A DNA stretch of 51,455 nucleotides, from contig CAIJOT010000323.1 in the NCBI GenBank assembly GCA_903822335.1, positions 1-51,455 on the forward strand, in the 5' to 3' direction. The first letter of the stretch is position 1. Every line of letters starts with the position of its first letter. This stretch comes from an uncultured delta proteobacterium (GTDB lineage: Bacteria; Desulfobacterota; Syntrophorhabdia; Syntrophorhabdales; Syntrophorhabdaceae). Positions 1 through 10,177 of this stretch are shown piece after piece. Below the pieces are notes generated by a model. That model ran no database searches. It was not told where the DNA came from and was given only the letters and a program-made list of their open reading frames with translations. The position numbers and the translations under genes are program-made.

Positions 1-354
1 GATAAGAACCTGAGACTTGAAGAAATTATCCCCGAGATATATAGTGCTTCAGCAAGGGGAGTTCTCGGGATAGACCTTGAATTGTATGCAAAAAGGCTGG
101 GTTTCCATGCATTACAGTATAAAGGCAGCATTGAGGACCTTAAGAATAATATAAATAGAGGTATACCTTTGATAATGCTTGTAGACTACGGTATCTCTGT
201 CTATCAGCGGAACCATTTTATTGTTGCTACTGGTTATACAAAAAACGGCATCATTGTCAATTCAGGGCGTAAGCAAAACGAGCTTATTCACAATGAGGAT
301 CTCAATAAAATATGGAAAATAACAGGTTTCTGGACACTTATTATAGAGCCTTAG
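1..354 (+). CDS. C39-like cysteine peptidase, C-terminal part (truncated by window start)
   Basis: Frame 1 is open from base 1 (DKNLRLEEIIPEIYSASARGVLGIDLELYAKRLGF...RNHFIVATGY...), with a C39/PA2778-like catalytic-His region; followed directly by a TPR lipoprotein. Confidence 0.7.
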   Translation, partial: DKNLRLEEIIPEIYSASARGVLGIDLELYAKRLGFHALQYKGSIEDLKNNINRGIPLIMLVDYGISVYQRNHFIVATGYTKNGIIVNSGRKQNELIHNEDLNKIWKITGFWTLIIEP

Positions 355-782
355 CCTTAATTGGAATAGCAGTAGTGTTGTCTTCGTGCAGCTTTCTTAA
401 AATATCTATACTCCACGACCCATTGACACCGGAAGAGCACATAAACCTTGGGGTGAGTTATGAACATATTGGTGAACTTGATGCAGCCTTGAGGGAATAT
501 AACACTGCTTCAAAAAAACTACCGATTGCATACCTTTACATGGGTAATATCTACTTTCGTCAAAATACCTACGAAAACGCTGAGAAATATTATAAAAAGG
601 CAATCAAACAGACACAAGACCCCCGTGCATACAATAACCTTGCCTGGCTTTATTGCTTAACAGACACAAGGCTGCAAGAAGCCGAAAACCTTGCACAAAA
701 AGCTGTAGGATTATCACCAGATTCTTCTGATTTCAAGGACACTTTACACAAAATTACTGAAAAAAGAAAACAGAAACCCTGA
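312..782 (+). CDS. TPR-repeat lipoprotein
   Basis: Hydrophobic N-terminus with lipobox-like VVLSSC, then TPR repeats (INLGVSYEHIGELDAALREYNTA, YLYMGNIYFRQNTYENAEKYYKKAIK). Confidence 0.75.
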   Translation: MENNRFLDTYYRALALIGIAVVLSSCSFLKISILHDPLTPEEHINLGVSYEHIGELDAALREYNTASKKLPIAYLYMGNIYFRQNTYENAEKYYKKAIKQTQDPRAYNNLAWLYCLTDTRLQEAENLAQKAVGLSPDSSDFKDTLHKITEKRKQKP

Positions 783-1154
783 CATTTTATACATAATTAG
801 CCTCATAACAGGTTGTTGCCCAAATCCTTTTTCGTCAAAACCTACCCCATTCGATCCGAAAGGTATTCTCTCTGTTCGCTGGTGCTCCATCTCCGACCCT
901 TCTAAGAGTCCCTCTGCACTTGAATGTGAGACCCACCCTCCCAGCCCATGGGGCTCAGGCAGAGATGTATTCGCACATTCATCTCCCGCATATGCGGGAG
1001 AATGCTTGAGGCACTCAAGATGGTTCCCCGGAGCTTACGCAATGCTCCCTTCGAGGACACCTTCCAGACCAAATACAGCTATGGATGGGTTTGGTCAGGA
1101 AGCTGATAAGATTTAACTTGATTTTTACAGGTAGATTCTTTTAACTATCCCATT

Positions 1155-1373
1155 ATGGACAATGATAATGTGAAAATTGTGTCTGCTACTCTGGCAGACA
1201 TATACCTTCAACAAGGGTATGTTGAAAAAGCAATTGAAATATATGGGAAGCTTGTGAAGAAGGAACCTGAAAATGCGTTTTATAAACAAAGACTACTTTC
1301 CCTCAAAAGGGATTTAAAAGAAAAAGGCAAACACCCTGCTTTTAAAGGTTTTTTAAGAAAGAAGTTGTGGTAA
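1155..1373 (+). CDS. Small TPR-like protein
   Basis: SATLADIYLQQGYVEKAIEIYGKLVKKEPENAFYKQRL is a TPR-like repeat; sits immediately upstream of pepP. Confidence 0.65.
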   Translation: MDNDNVKIVSATLADIYLQQGYVEKAIEIYGKLVKKEPENAFYKQRLLSLKRDLKEKGKHPAFKGFLRKKLW

Positions 1374-1380
1374 GAAGGAC

Positions 1381-2454
1381 ATGAGAGAAAACAGAATCGA
1401 AAAAGTCCTCGATATCATGAAGAAAATGGAATTAGACTCATGTGTCTTGAGGGGCATGGAAAACATATTTTACCTGACAGGATTTCGAGGCTCAGAGGGT
1501 GCCCTTTTGATTACCAATGGTGATGTCTTACTTCTCACAGACTTCAGATATATTACCCACGCAATGGAAATCACAAAGGATATAAAAGTCGTGGAGTTAA
1601 GGCAGAAACAAAACACACTCGCAGAGTTGTGCGAAAGGTATGGTATTAAAAAGATGGGTTTTGACAGTATTCATACTACATACTCTGTATATAAAAAATG
1701 GAAGGATACTATTGAGAATGTCGAGCTTGTCCCGTTAGAGAATGAAATAGAAGACATCAGAAAGTATAAGGAGCCTGAGGAAATAGACGCCATAATGAAG
1801 GCAATCCTTATTGCAACGGAGGCTTTTACAGAGGTACTGGAAAAAATATACCCTGGAAGGACAGAGAAGGAGATCGCACGGGAACTGGAATACATGATGA
1901 GAGAGTTTGGCGCTGACGGTCCGTCATTCGCCACAATTGTTGCCTCCGGTGTAAGAACAGCGCTTCCCCATGCTGAACCAACAGACAAAGAAATAAAAGA
2001 AGGGGAGGCAGTAATTGTAGATTTTGGAGCTCAGGTGGATGGTTACTGCAGTGACGAAACGTGCACAATATCAATAGGAGAGATAAACGGAAAGATTCAG
2101 GAGGTTTTTTCTATAGTAAACAATGCAAGGGAACTGGCTTTGGGGAAAATGAAGGCCGGTATGCCCTTAAAAGAACTGGACATGATGGTTAGGGGGGTTA
2201 TAGATGATGCTGGCTACGGGGAATTTTTCCGGCATGGAGTGGGTCATGGAGTAGGGATAGCTGTTCATGAAGCCCCTACCATCAATAGTATGGGAGAGGG
2301 CATATTGGAAGAAAACATGGTGGTTACCATCGAGCCAGGGATATACCTACCGAATCTTGGCGGCGTAAGGCTGGAAGATATGGTGCTTATCACAGAAGGT
2401 AAACCAAGGGTTCTTACGCAAATTCGGAAAGATATGCTCAATATCAGGGCATAG
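1381..2454 (+). CDS. pepP: Xaa-Pro aminopeptidase (M24 family)
   Basis: M24 motifs VDFGAQVDGYCSDETCT, HGVGHGVGIAVHEAP and VTIEPGIYLP. Confidence 0.93.
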   Translation: MRENRIEKVLDIMKKMELDSCVLRGMENIFYLTGFRGSEGALLITNGDVLLLTDFRYITHAMEITKDIKVVELRQKQNTLAELCERYGIKKMGFDSIHTTYSVYKKWKDTIENVELVPLENEIEDIRKYKEPEEIDAIMKAILIATEAFTEVLEKIYPGRTEKEIARELEYMMREFGADGPSFATIVASGVRTALPHAEPTDKEIKEGEAVIVDFGAQVDGYCSDETCTISIGEINGKIQEVFSIVNNARELALGKMKAGMPLKELDMMVRGVIDDAGYGEFFRHGVGHGVGIAVHEAPTINSMGEGILEENMVVTIEPGIYLPNLGGVRLEDMVLITEGKPRVLTQIRKDMLNIRA

Positions 2455-2479
2455 GGTACAAAAAAGCAGGGAGGAAATA

Positions 2480-3046
2480 ATGGTGGTTTCCACGTCAGAG
2501 TTTAGAAAAGGTTTAAGGATTCTTTTAGATAATGAACCATTTGTGATAGTGGAGTTCCAGCATGTCAAGCCCGGTAAGGGAGGGGCTTTTGTCAGAACAC
2601 GGGTAAAAAGCCTTGTAACAGGAAATGTGCTTGACAGAACTTTCCGATCGAATGATAAAGTTGAATTACCCGAGATGGAAGAAAAACAGATGCAGTTCCA
2701 TTATAAAGAAAAGGAAAGATATTATTTTATGGATGTAAATACCTATGACCAGCTATTCATTGATGAAAAAAATTTAGGTGAAGCGAAAAATTATATAAAA
2801 GAAGACATGGTGATCGAGGTATTATTCTATAAAGGAAATCCAATTGGCGTTGAGGTCCAGAATTTTGTCAACCTTTTGATAGTACAAACAGAACCGGGGG
2901 TAAGGGGAGATACTGCTCAAAATGCGACAAAACCAGCATTACTGGAGACTGGCTATACCATCCAGGTTCCTCTTTTTGTTGAAGAAGGTGACAGGGTAAA
3001 GATCGATACGAGAACAGGGCAATATATAGAGAGGGCTTCGAAATAG
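2480..3046 (+). CDS. efp: Elongation factor P
   Basis: Full-length 188 aa; VKPGKGGAFVRTRVKSL loop and C-terminal GDRVKIDTRTGQYIERA. Confidence 0.97.
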   Translation: MVVSTSEFRKGLRILLDNEPFVIVEFQHVKPGKGGAFVRTRVKSLVTGNVLDRTFRSNDKVELPEMEEKQMQFHYKEKERYYFMDVNTYDQLFIDEKNLGEAKNYIKEDMVIEVLFYKGNPIGVEVQNFVNLLIVQTEPGVRGDTAQNATKPALLETGYTIQVPLFVEEGDRVKIDTRTGQYIERASK

Positions 3047-3054
3047 GGAGACAT

Positions 3055-3678
3055 ATGTTCATAACGTTTGAAGGAATAGAAGGAAGTGGCAAGACAACTC
3101 AGGTGGCACTTTTACACGATTACTTGGTAAAGAAAGGGTATAGTGTAATAAAGACAAGGGAACCTGGTGGAACAATGTTTGGGGAAACATTGAGAAAGAT
3201 CTTCCTTGAACCAAAACTACATGTGTTTCCTCTTTCAGAATTACTCGTATTTATGGCCATGAGAGCCCAGCATGTGGAAGAAGTGATTATGCCTGCATTG
3301 CAAGACCGTAAAATTGTACTCTGTGACAGGTTTGTAGACGCAACATACGCATATCAGGGGTATGGGAGAGGTATTGACCTCGGCATTATCGAGACACTGA
3401 ACAGGCTCGTTACAAAAGGTATAAGACCCAACCTGACTGTTCTTTTAGACTGCAATGTAGACAGGGGGTTCAGGAGAAAAACTGTATTGAGCCCTTCGAT
3501 GGATAGATTTGAGAAGGAAGCTGTAACCTTTCACAGAAAGGTCAAAAAGGCTTATGTGAAATTCTCGAAAGAAGACCCTAAAAGGTTCTTTGTTGTGGAT
3601 GGAAGAGGCAGTATTGAGGACATACACGAAATTATCAGGGAAAAGGTCGAGAAACTCCTAAAAAACTATGGGATTTGA
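3055..3678 (+). CDS. tmk: Thymidylate kinase
   Basis: MFITFEGIEGSGKTTQ P-loop, REPGGT, DRFVDATYAYQGYGRG. Confidence 0.97.
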   Translation: MFITFEGIEGSGKTTQVALLHDYLVKKGYSVIKTREPGGTMFGETLRKIFLEPKLHVFPLSELLVFMAMRAQHVEEVIMPALQDRKIVLCDRFVDATYAYQGYGRGIDLGIIETLNRLVTKGIRPNLTVLLDCNVDRGFRRKTVLSPSMDRFEKEAVTFHRKVKKAYVKFSKEDPKRFFVVDGRGSIEDIHEIIREKVEKLLKNYGI

Positions 3679-4624
3679 CAACATTATTGGTCATGAAAAG
3701 CAAAAAAGCTTGCTCCTCTCTTTCCTTGAAAAAGAGAGATTACCACACGCTTTCTTATTCGCCGGTCAAGATGGTATTGGAAAAAAAAGAACAGCCATAG
3801 AATTTACAAAATACATTTTTTGTGCAAAAAGCGCTGGTTGTGGAAAGTGTATTCCATGCCTTAAAGTGGAACGGGGTGTCCATCCTGACCTTCTCTTTGT
3901 AGAAGGCGAAAATTCAATAGGCATAGAACAGTCGAGGATGATAAGTAAGGAAATCTATGAGTATCCATATGAGAGCAACAAAAGGGTAATCATTATTGAT
4001 AGAGCCGATACTATGACCCATGAAGCAACAAATGCCCTTTTGAAAACCCTCGAGGAGCCCCCACCTTTTAATGTTTTTTTTCTCATTACTGCATCAGAAA
4101 GAAGCATTCCTTTGACAGTGAGGTCCCGTTGCACACGCATGGCCTTTTCTCCACTCACAAAGGATAACCTTAAACAATATTTCTTAGAGTTACACAAAAT
4201 GGATGGGGGAAAAGCTCAGCTTTTTTCTCAAATCTCCTGTGGAAGTATTGGCTGTGGACTTTTCTGGATGGAAGAGAACAACCTTTTATTAAGAAGAACC
4301 CTTGTGGAATTGGTTACGGGGAAAAACAGGAGTTTTTTAGATACGACCATAATATCTGAAAAGGTTTCAAAAAACAGCAAAGACGTGTCTATATATCTTT
4401 CCTTTTTGCTTTCCTTCTTCAGGGATATGTTTCTGGTGAGCAACCATAAAGATACAGCAATGATTATTAACAGGGATGTCAGGGAACTTTTAGAAGGGGA
4501 AGTGGTAGACCTGAAATGGATCGATACATCTATCCGAAGTATTCAGGAAGCAATTCACACCATGCGTTATAATGTAAATAAATGGCTTGTATTTGAAAAC
4601 TTGCTGTTACAAATAATGAGGTAG
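3668..4624 (+). CDS. holB: DNA polymerase III subunit delta'
   Basis: IIGHEKQKSLLLSFLEKERLPHAFLFAGQDGIGKKRTA, Cys cluster, TNALLKTLEEPP; overlaps tmk. Confidence 0.93.
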   Translation: MGFDNIIGHEKQKSLLLSFLEKERLPHAFLFAGQDGIGKKRTAIEFTKYIFCAKSAGCGKCIPCLKVERGVHPDLLFVEGENSIGIEQSRMISKEIYEYPYESNKRVIIIDRADTMTHEATNALLKTLEEPPPFNVFFLITASERSIPLTVRSRCTRMAFSPLTKDNLKQYFLELHKMDGGKAQLFSQISCGSIGCGLFWMEENNLLLRRTLVELVTGKNRSFLDTTIISEKVSKNSKDVSIYLSFLLSFFRDMFLVSNHKDTAMIINRDVRELLEGEVVDLKWIDTSIRSIQEAIHTMRYNVNKWLVFENLLLQIMR

Positions 4625-4626
4625 AC

Positions 4627-5403
4627 ATGAAAAGTTGTTATGTAAGAATGGATATGCTGACAGGTGTAGTAGAGTTAGAAGCACCTGATGAGATAAAAAC
4701 CGGTGATTACGTGATAAGCGAAATTGATAAAGGTCTCTGTCTGGGTATTGCAATTTCAGACCCATTAGAGACCAAAAAAGAGGGGCTAAAAAAGATAATG
4801 GGGAAAGCAACGGAAGATGAGGTTGCCCAATATTTTTCCTTAAAAGAAAAGGAACAATATGCCCTCGATTTTTGCAACCAAAAGATAAAAGACATGAACT
4901 TACCCATGAAGCTGATCTGGGCTGAATACCTCTTTGGCGGTACCAAACTCCTTTTCTATTTCGTCTCGGAGAGCAGGGTGGACTTCAGGGAACTTGTGAA
5001 AGAACTTGCGAAAGAGTTCAAAGTCAGGATAGAGCTCAGACAGGTTGGCGTGAGGGATGAGGCAAAAATCATCGGAGGGCTTGGTAATTGCGGAAATGTA
5101 TGTTGTTGCAGAAGATTCTTAAACAATTTTTCTATAGTTTCCATAAAAATGGTAAAGGAACAGAGCCTCGCATTGAATCCTTCCAAGATTTCAGGTATAT
5201 GTGGCAGGCTTATGTGCTGCCTTGCGTATGAATATGGGATGTACATGGGATTTAAGAAAGATTTTCCAAAGCTCGGAAAAAGGATAACCACCCCGCAGGG
5301 TGAGGGCAAGGTTGTAAAACACAATACATTACAGTCTACAGTAACCATAGAACTTGATGACGGTAAAGAGGTTACTTTGCCGTTAAAGGATATAACAACA
5401 TGA
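4627..5403 (+). CDS. PSP1 domain protein (RicT/YaaT family)
   Basis: PSP1 core with GNCGNVCCCRRFL and SGICGRLMCCLAYEY. Confidence 0.9.
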   Translation: MKSCYVRMDMLTGVVELEAPDEIKTGDYVISEIDKGLCLGIAISDPLETKKEGLKKIMGKATEDEVAQYFSLKEKEQYALDFCNQKIKDMNLPMKLIWAEYLFGGTKLLFYFVSESRVDFRELVKELAKEFKVRIELRQVGVRDEAKIIGGLGNCGNVCCCRRFLNNFSIVSIKMVKEQSLALNPSKISGICGRLMCCLAYEYGMYMGFKKDFPKLGKRITTPQGEGKVVKHNTLQSTVTIELDDGKEVTLPLKDITT

Positions 5404-5407
5404 GTGA

Positions 5408-5482
5408 AAGGATTCGAGGAGTTAAGTGTCCCAGGGTTCAAGGGTATAAAAACCGCTCGAATCCTCGACCCCTTGAACCCTT
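5408..5482. repeat. Short-period intergenic repeat with interleaved inverted arms
   Basis: ggattcgag ... gggttcaagg ... ctcgaatcc ... ccttgaaccc between the PSP1 gene and metG. Confidence 0.6.
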
Positions 5483-5495
5483 CAGGAGATGCTAA

Positions 5496-7022
5496 ATGAA
5501 TAAACATTACTATATAACCACCCCCATCTACTACATCAATGATGTGCCCCATATCGGTCATGCATATACTACCATCGCCGCAGACGTCATGGCACGTTAT
5601 AAGAGGATGTGCGGCTATGATGTGTTTTTTCTTACAGGAACTGATGAACACGGGCAAAAGGTTGAAAAAGCTGCAGAACAACAGGGAATCCATCCAAAAG
5701 AACATGCAGACACGATGGTTCACAGGTTTACGGATTTATGGAAAGTGCTCAATATCTCCAACGATGGCTTTATAAGAACTACAGAGGAGAGACACAGAAA
5801 GGTTGTCCAGTATATCTTCCAAAAGGTGTATGAAAGTGGAGATATATACCTTGGAGAATACGAAGACTGGTACTGCGTGCCATGCGAAACGTATTTTACA
5901 GAAATGCAATTGGTGGAAGGGAAGTGCCCTGATTGTTTACGGAAACCGGAGAAATTAAAAGAAGAAAGCTTCTTTTTCAGGCTTTCGAAATACACGGAGA
6001 GATTGCTTGGGCTTCTAAAAGAACACAAAGACTTTGTGATGCCTGATATTCGATATAATGAAGTGGCAAGTTTTGTCAAGGGGGGATTGAGGGACTTAAG
6101 TGTGAGCAGGACAAGCTTTAACTGGGGGATCCCTGTCCCGATGAAAACGCATCACATCATCTACGTATGGTTTGACGCACTTGCCAACTATTTGACAGGT
6201 ATAGGTTTCCTCGACAACGTTGATATGTTTAAAACCTTCTGGCCCTGTGATGCCCATCTGATAGGTAAAGATATATTGAGATTCCATGCAGTATACTGGC
6301 CGGGCTTTTTGATGTCCCTCGAAATTGAGCCACCAAAACACATTTTTGCCCATGGCTGGTGGACTATAGAAGGGCAGAAAATGTCAAAATCCCTTGGTAA
6401 TGTTATTGATCCTAATGAAATTGTAAAAGCATACGGGGTGGACGAATTCCGGTTTTTCCTCTTCAGGGAAGTCCCTTTTGGCATGGATGGTGATTTTTCA
6501 AAAAACGCAATCATCCATAGAATAAACGGTGACCTTGCAAACGATTTTGGAAACCTGACCAGCAGGAGTGTCGCAATGATCGGAAAATTCTTGAATGGAA
6601 AAATAGAAAGGCCTGAGAAGAAAGGCGGAATGGATGAATATGTCGAGGAAAACGTGAAACGACTGGTAGAAGAATACCAAAAAGAAATGGAAATTTTCTC
6701 ATACCACAAAGCGCTGCACAATGTATTTGAAATAATATCAATACTGAACAAATACATAGACACAGAGGCTCCATGGAGACTTTCCAAGGAAGGGGATGTG
6801 AGAATCAAGACGGTTCTCTATAATATCTGGAATAGCCTGAGAATAGTCGCAATGCTTCTCTATCCCTTTATGCCGCAGAAATCTGAGGCGATTTGGCATG
6901 CCCTTGGTATTGGCAAACCAATTGACAAGGTGTTATTTGATAACGAAAAGGTTTTCTACTTCATGGATGACATTTCTTACATAGATAAGATTAAACCTGT
7001 TTTCCCGAGAATCGAAGAATAG
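5496..7022 (+). CDS. metG: Methionyl-tRNA synthetase
   Basis: YYITTPIYYINDVPHIGHAYTTIAADV (HIGH), C-x2-C zinc knuckle, KMSKSLGNVIDP (KMSKS). Confidence 0.97.
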   Translation: MNKHYYITTPIYYINDVPHIGHAYTTIAADVMARYKRMCGYDVFFLTGTDEHGQKVEKAAEQQGIHPKEHADTMVHRFTDLWKVLNISNDGFIRTTEERHRKVVQYIFQKVYESGDIYLGEYEDWYCVPCETYFTEMQLVEGKCPDCLRKPEKLKEESFFFRLSKYTERLLGLLKEHKDFVMPDIRYNEVASFVKGGLRDLSVSRTSFNWGIPVPMKTHHIIYVWFDALANYLTGIGFLDNVDMFKTFWPCDAHLIGKDILRFHAVYWPGFLMSLEIEPPKHIFAHGWWTIEGQKMSKSLGNVIDPNEIVKAYGVDEFRFFLFREVPFGMDGDFSKNAIIHRINGDLANDFGNLTSRSVAMIGKFLNGKIERPEKKGGMDEYVEENVKRLVEEYQKEMEIFSYHKALHNVFEIISILNKYIDTEAPWRLSKEGDVRIKTVLYNIWNSLRIVAMLLYPFMPQKSEAIWHALGIGKPIDKVLFDNEKVFYFMDDISYIDKIKPVFPRIEE

Positions 7023-7024
7023 GT

Positions 7025-7321
7025 ATGCCATTTTATTCGCTCAAGAATGTTGTAGAAAGGGTTTTAAAAGAGTATAAACTCAATGCAGATGTTGACACAT
7101 ATAAAGCCTTCTCCTTATGGAACGAGATAGTGGGAGAAAGAATGGCACATCACGCAAAACCTGTCAGGGTTAATGGACATATACTCTATGTGGAGGTTGA
7201 CGACCCCCTCTGGCTTACCCAGTTGAAATACATGAAAATAGATATACTGGACAAGATAGATAAAAGGATTAAAAAGGGGGTCTTAAGAGATGTGCGGTTT
7301 TTTTTAAAAAATCAGTACTGA
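7025..7321 (+). CDS. DUF721 (DciA-like) protein
   Basis: 98 aa; AFSLWNEIVGERMAHHAKPVRVNGHILYVEVDDPLWLTQLKYMK. Confidence 0.85.
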   Translation: MPFYSLKNVVERVLKEYKLNADVDTYKAFSLWNEIVGERMAHHAKPVRVNGHILYVEVDDPLWLTQLKYMKIDILDKIDKRIKKGVLRDVRFFLKNQY

Positions 7322-7640
7322 CCTTATAGTTCCTTGTTGCTTCCTCCTACCATTAATTACTTTATAACATTTACATAAGCAGGTAAGATTTGCTCATACA
7401 AGAGGGATACTCGCTTTCAAATACTTATCTACACATCGTGTTCTCGGCTGGATTTGTTTATTGCCAGTTGGAAGGTGTATTTTTTGGGCTTTCGAGTGTG
7501 TCTGTTTTTGTGGTAAAGATCCTTTATTCCGGTTCCCGTCCATTGCTTCTTGAAAACCGCACTATACAGATTAATCCCCAGCATTACCTTGAAAAAAAAA
7601 TATGTGTAAGCTATAGTTGATTATAGAGAAAAGTTAATAA

Positions 7641-9680
7641 ATGTCTAATTCTTCAGATGAAATCACAAGACCGGACCCCGATGCCCTTCTTAAAGAAATA
7701 GGGCATGAGGAAACCAAAAGGGGAAGATTGAAAATTTTTCTGGGTTATGCGCCCGGTGTCGGGAAAACCTATACCATGCTTCAGGAAGCCCATGTCCTGA
7801 AAAAACGTGGCGAGGATGTTGTAGTAGGTATTGTGGAAACGCACAAACGTTCAGAAACTGAGGCCCTGCTTGAAAATCTGGAGATTATTCCGAGACAGCG
7901 CGTTGAATATGAAAATATTGTTCTTGAGGAACTGGACATAAACACCGTTCTTTCACGACGGCCTTCTGTCGTCCTTATTGACGAACTGGCACATACGAAT
8001 GCCCCGGACAGCCGTCACCCGAAACGTTACCAGGATGTAGAAGAGCTGCTCAATAATGGAATCGATGTGTATACCACTGTCAATATACAGCACTTTGAAA
8101 GCCAGATGGACGTGGTGGCAAAAATCACAGGCGTCAGAGTGCAGGAGACAGTCCCCGATACCCTTCTGGAGAGAGCCGACGAAGTCCAGGTTATCGATAT
8201 CCCCCTAGAAGAGCTTTTCCAGAGACTGAAAGAAGGCAAGGTATATATCCCTGAGAAGGCGCAGCAGGCCATGCAGAACTTTTTCCAGCGGGGCAACCTT
8301 GTGGCGCTGCGTGAACTCACTCTCACGCTCGTTGCCCGCAAGATGGACACCGAGCTTTTAAATTACATGAAGGCAAAAGCAATTTCCGGTCCCTGGCCGG
8401 CAGGGGAAAGGGTAATGGTATGTATAGCACCTAACCCTTATGCACCACAGTTAATGCGTCGGGCTTATAAAATTGCAAAAGATGCCCATGCGGAATGGTA
8501 CGCGGTCTACGTTTCAACCCCTGCCCTGAAAGACCTCTCAGACATAGAGAAAAGCCACCTTACAGCGGCTTTGAACCTGGCAGAAGAGCTTGGCGGTAAA
8601 GTCCTCACCCTTATGGGTGTAGATATCGGGGAGGAGATACTCCGCTTTGCCCGCGAAAACAATATTACCCGGATAGTAATTGGCAAACCTCAGCAACCTA
8701 CAATGTTCGAATTCTGGAAGAGCTCACCGGTAAGTAACTTGCTTCACGCTCAGGCAGATTTTGATCTGCTGCTTGTAACCCCCTCAACAGAAAAAAAGTA
8801 TAACGAAGAAAAACCAGCTTCACAAAAATTTACGTTTTCTCCCAGGGACTACGGAATGGCCCTTGCCATGGTTGCCGCTGTTACAGCTTTAAATTTTCTC
8901 TTAGAGGAATTTATTCATCAGAGGTCGCTCGTCTTCATTTATCTCATAGCTACCATTGCCAGCGCTCTGCTCTTCGGAACAATCCCTTCCATATTCGCAT
9001 CGGTGATAAGTCTGCTCGCCTTTGATTTTTTCTTTGTCGAACCCCGCTTCAGCCTTACCATGAACCACACATACGATATTGTGAACACCGTCATATTTTT
9101 CTTTACGTCAGTAGTTGTGGGACAACTCGTGAAGACAACGAAGCAGCAAAACCTTGCACTGCACCTCAGGCTTCAACGGGTTTCGCTCATCGAAGAGATG
9201 AGCAAGGAATTCCTCATGCTTCCCCCTGTTGAGCAACTGGTGGGGGGATTCATCCAGCATCCTGACGAATGGAAGGGAATTATGCCTCTGTTGCGCACGA
9301 CTGTGCTTGATGATATTAGCCAGATTATGACAAAGTACATAGCCGGCGTTATCGATGCACCATCGTATATACTGTTCAAGGGGAATAGCGGAAGGCTCCA
9401 GATATGGGCACGGAGTAAACCGGAAACAAACCTCGATACCCATGAGATGGCAGTTGCCGAATGGACCTATGACCATGGAGAAACAGCAGGTGCAGGGACA
9501 CAAACCCTTTCAAATGTGAAGGTCTTTTTCATGCCCATGAAAGCGCTCGAAGAGACCGTTGGGGTTATCGGCATTCGATACGAATACAGGCATCTCCTGC
9601 TGGACCAGCGTCGCCTCCTGGGTGCCATATCCAACCTGTCATCCCTTGCTGTGGCCCGCTGGGTGAGCGTGGCGTCCTGA
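7641..9680 (+). CDS. KdpD-type sensor N-terminal protein (KdpD + USP + DUF4118 + GAF-like), no histidine kinase module
   Basis: GRLKIFLGYAPGVGKTYTMLQEA and RHPKRYQDVEELL KdpD domain; USP region; DUF4118 TM segments; ORF ends after the GAF-like region with no H-box or HATPase. Confidence 0.9.
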   Translation: MSNSSDEITRPDPDALLKEIGHEETKRGRLKIFLGYAPGVGKTYTMLQEAHVLKKRGEDVVVGIVETHKRSETEALLENLEIIPRQRVEYENIVLEELDINTVLSRRPSVVLIDELAHTNAPDSRHPKRYQDVEELLNNGIDVYTTVNIQHFESQMDVVAKITGVRVQETVPDTLLERADEVQVIDIPLEELFQRLKEGKVYIPEKAQQAMQNFFQRGNLVALRELTLTLVARKMDTELLNYMKAKAISGPWPAGERVMVCIAPNPYAPQLMRRAYKIAKDAHAEWYAVYVSTPALKDLSDIEKSHLTAALNLAEELGGKVLTLMGVDIGEEILRFARENNITRIVIGKPQQPTMFEFWKSSPVSNLLHAQADFDLLLVTPSTEKKYNEEKPASQKFTFSPRDYGMALAMVAAVTALNFLLEEFIHQRSLVFIYLIATIASALLFGTIPSIFASVISLLAFDFFFVEPRFSLTMNHTYDIVNTVIFFFTSVVVGQLVKTTKQQNLALHLRLQRVSLIEEMSKEFLMLPPVEQLVGGFIQHPDEWKGIMPLLRTTVLDDISQIMTKYIAGVIDAPSYILFKGNSGRLQIWARSKPETNLDTHEMAVAEWTYDHGETAGAGTQTLSNVKVFFMPMKALEETVGVIGIRYEYRHLLLDQRRLLGAISNLSSLAVARWVSVAS

Positions 9681-9712
9681 GCGGCTAACCGGATGCCGCT
9701 AAAATAGGGATA

Positions 9713-10171
9713 TCATGGCTCAACGTGGCTTTTACTCATTGTATTGTTGTACTCAAACCTGGACCTTTTCCATTCTTCTTCAAATCCCCATTTTGTCACC
9801 TGTTCATCGGCTTCGACTTCGCTTGCATCCCCTGCCCATCGCGTCCTATCATAATGTCCCAGATAAACGTGGGCAAACTCATGGGCTATGATGTACATAA
9901 TCTGGTGAGCAGGACATTTCCAAAAATTGGTCACAAACACGACAAGTACTTTGTCCCCTTTGCCGGGATCATATAGCAACGGATTAATGCTTAGCACCGT
10001 ATTCGCTGCGGTCTTTAAGATATGTACGTTCCTTTCATATGTGATCGCTTTTAAATCCCTGAGTGGGAGGCGTATTAAACACTCCTTCAAATAATAATTG
10101 AAGTTAGAGTCATCGGAACCTATGATCCTCAGCATCAAATGTTCTATAACAGATTCCTTCTGGCGGTCCAT
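9713..10171 (-). CDS. HExxH putative zinc metalloprotease-like protein
   Basis: IIAHEFAHVYLGHYDRT...EVEADEQVTKWGFE resembles the HExxH...ExxAD pattern of zinc peptidases; directly follows kdpC on the same strand. Confidence 0.75.
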   Translation of the reverse strand: MDRQKESVIEHLMLRIIGSDDSNFNYYLKECLIRLPLRDLKAITYERNVHILKTAANTVLSINPLLYDPGKGDKVLVVFVTNFWKCPAHQIMYIIAHEFAHVYLGHYDRTRWAGDASEVEADEQVTKWGFEEEWKRSRFEYNNTMSKSHVEP

Positions 10172-10177
10172 ATCGTT

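Noticed and set aside
4956-5723. 255-aa - strand ORF across PSP1/metG
   Set aside because: Antisense to two strongly supported genes; no recognisable domain.
7390-7620. 76-aa ORF upstream of the KdpD-like gene
   Set aside because: Non-ATG start, no clear RBS or domain; more likely leader or intergenic DNA.
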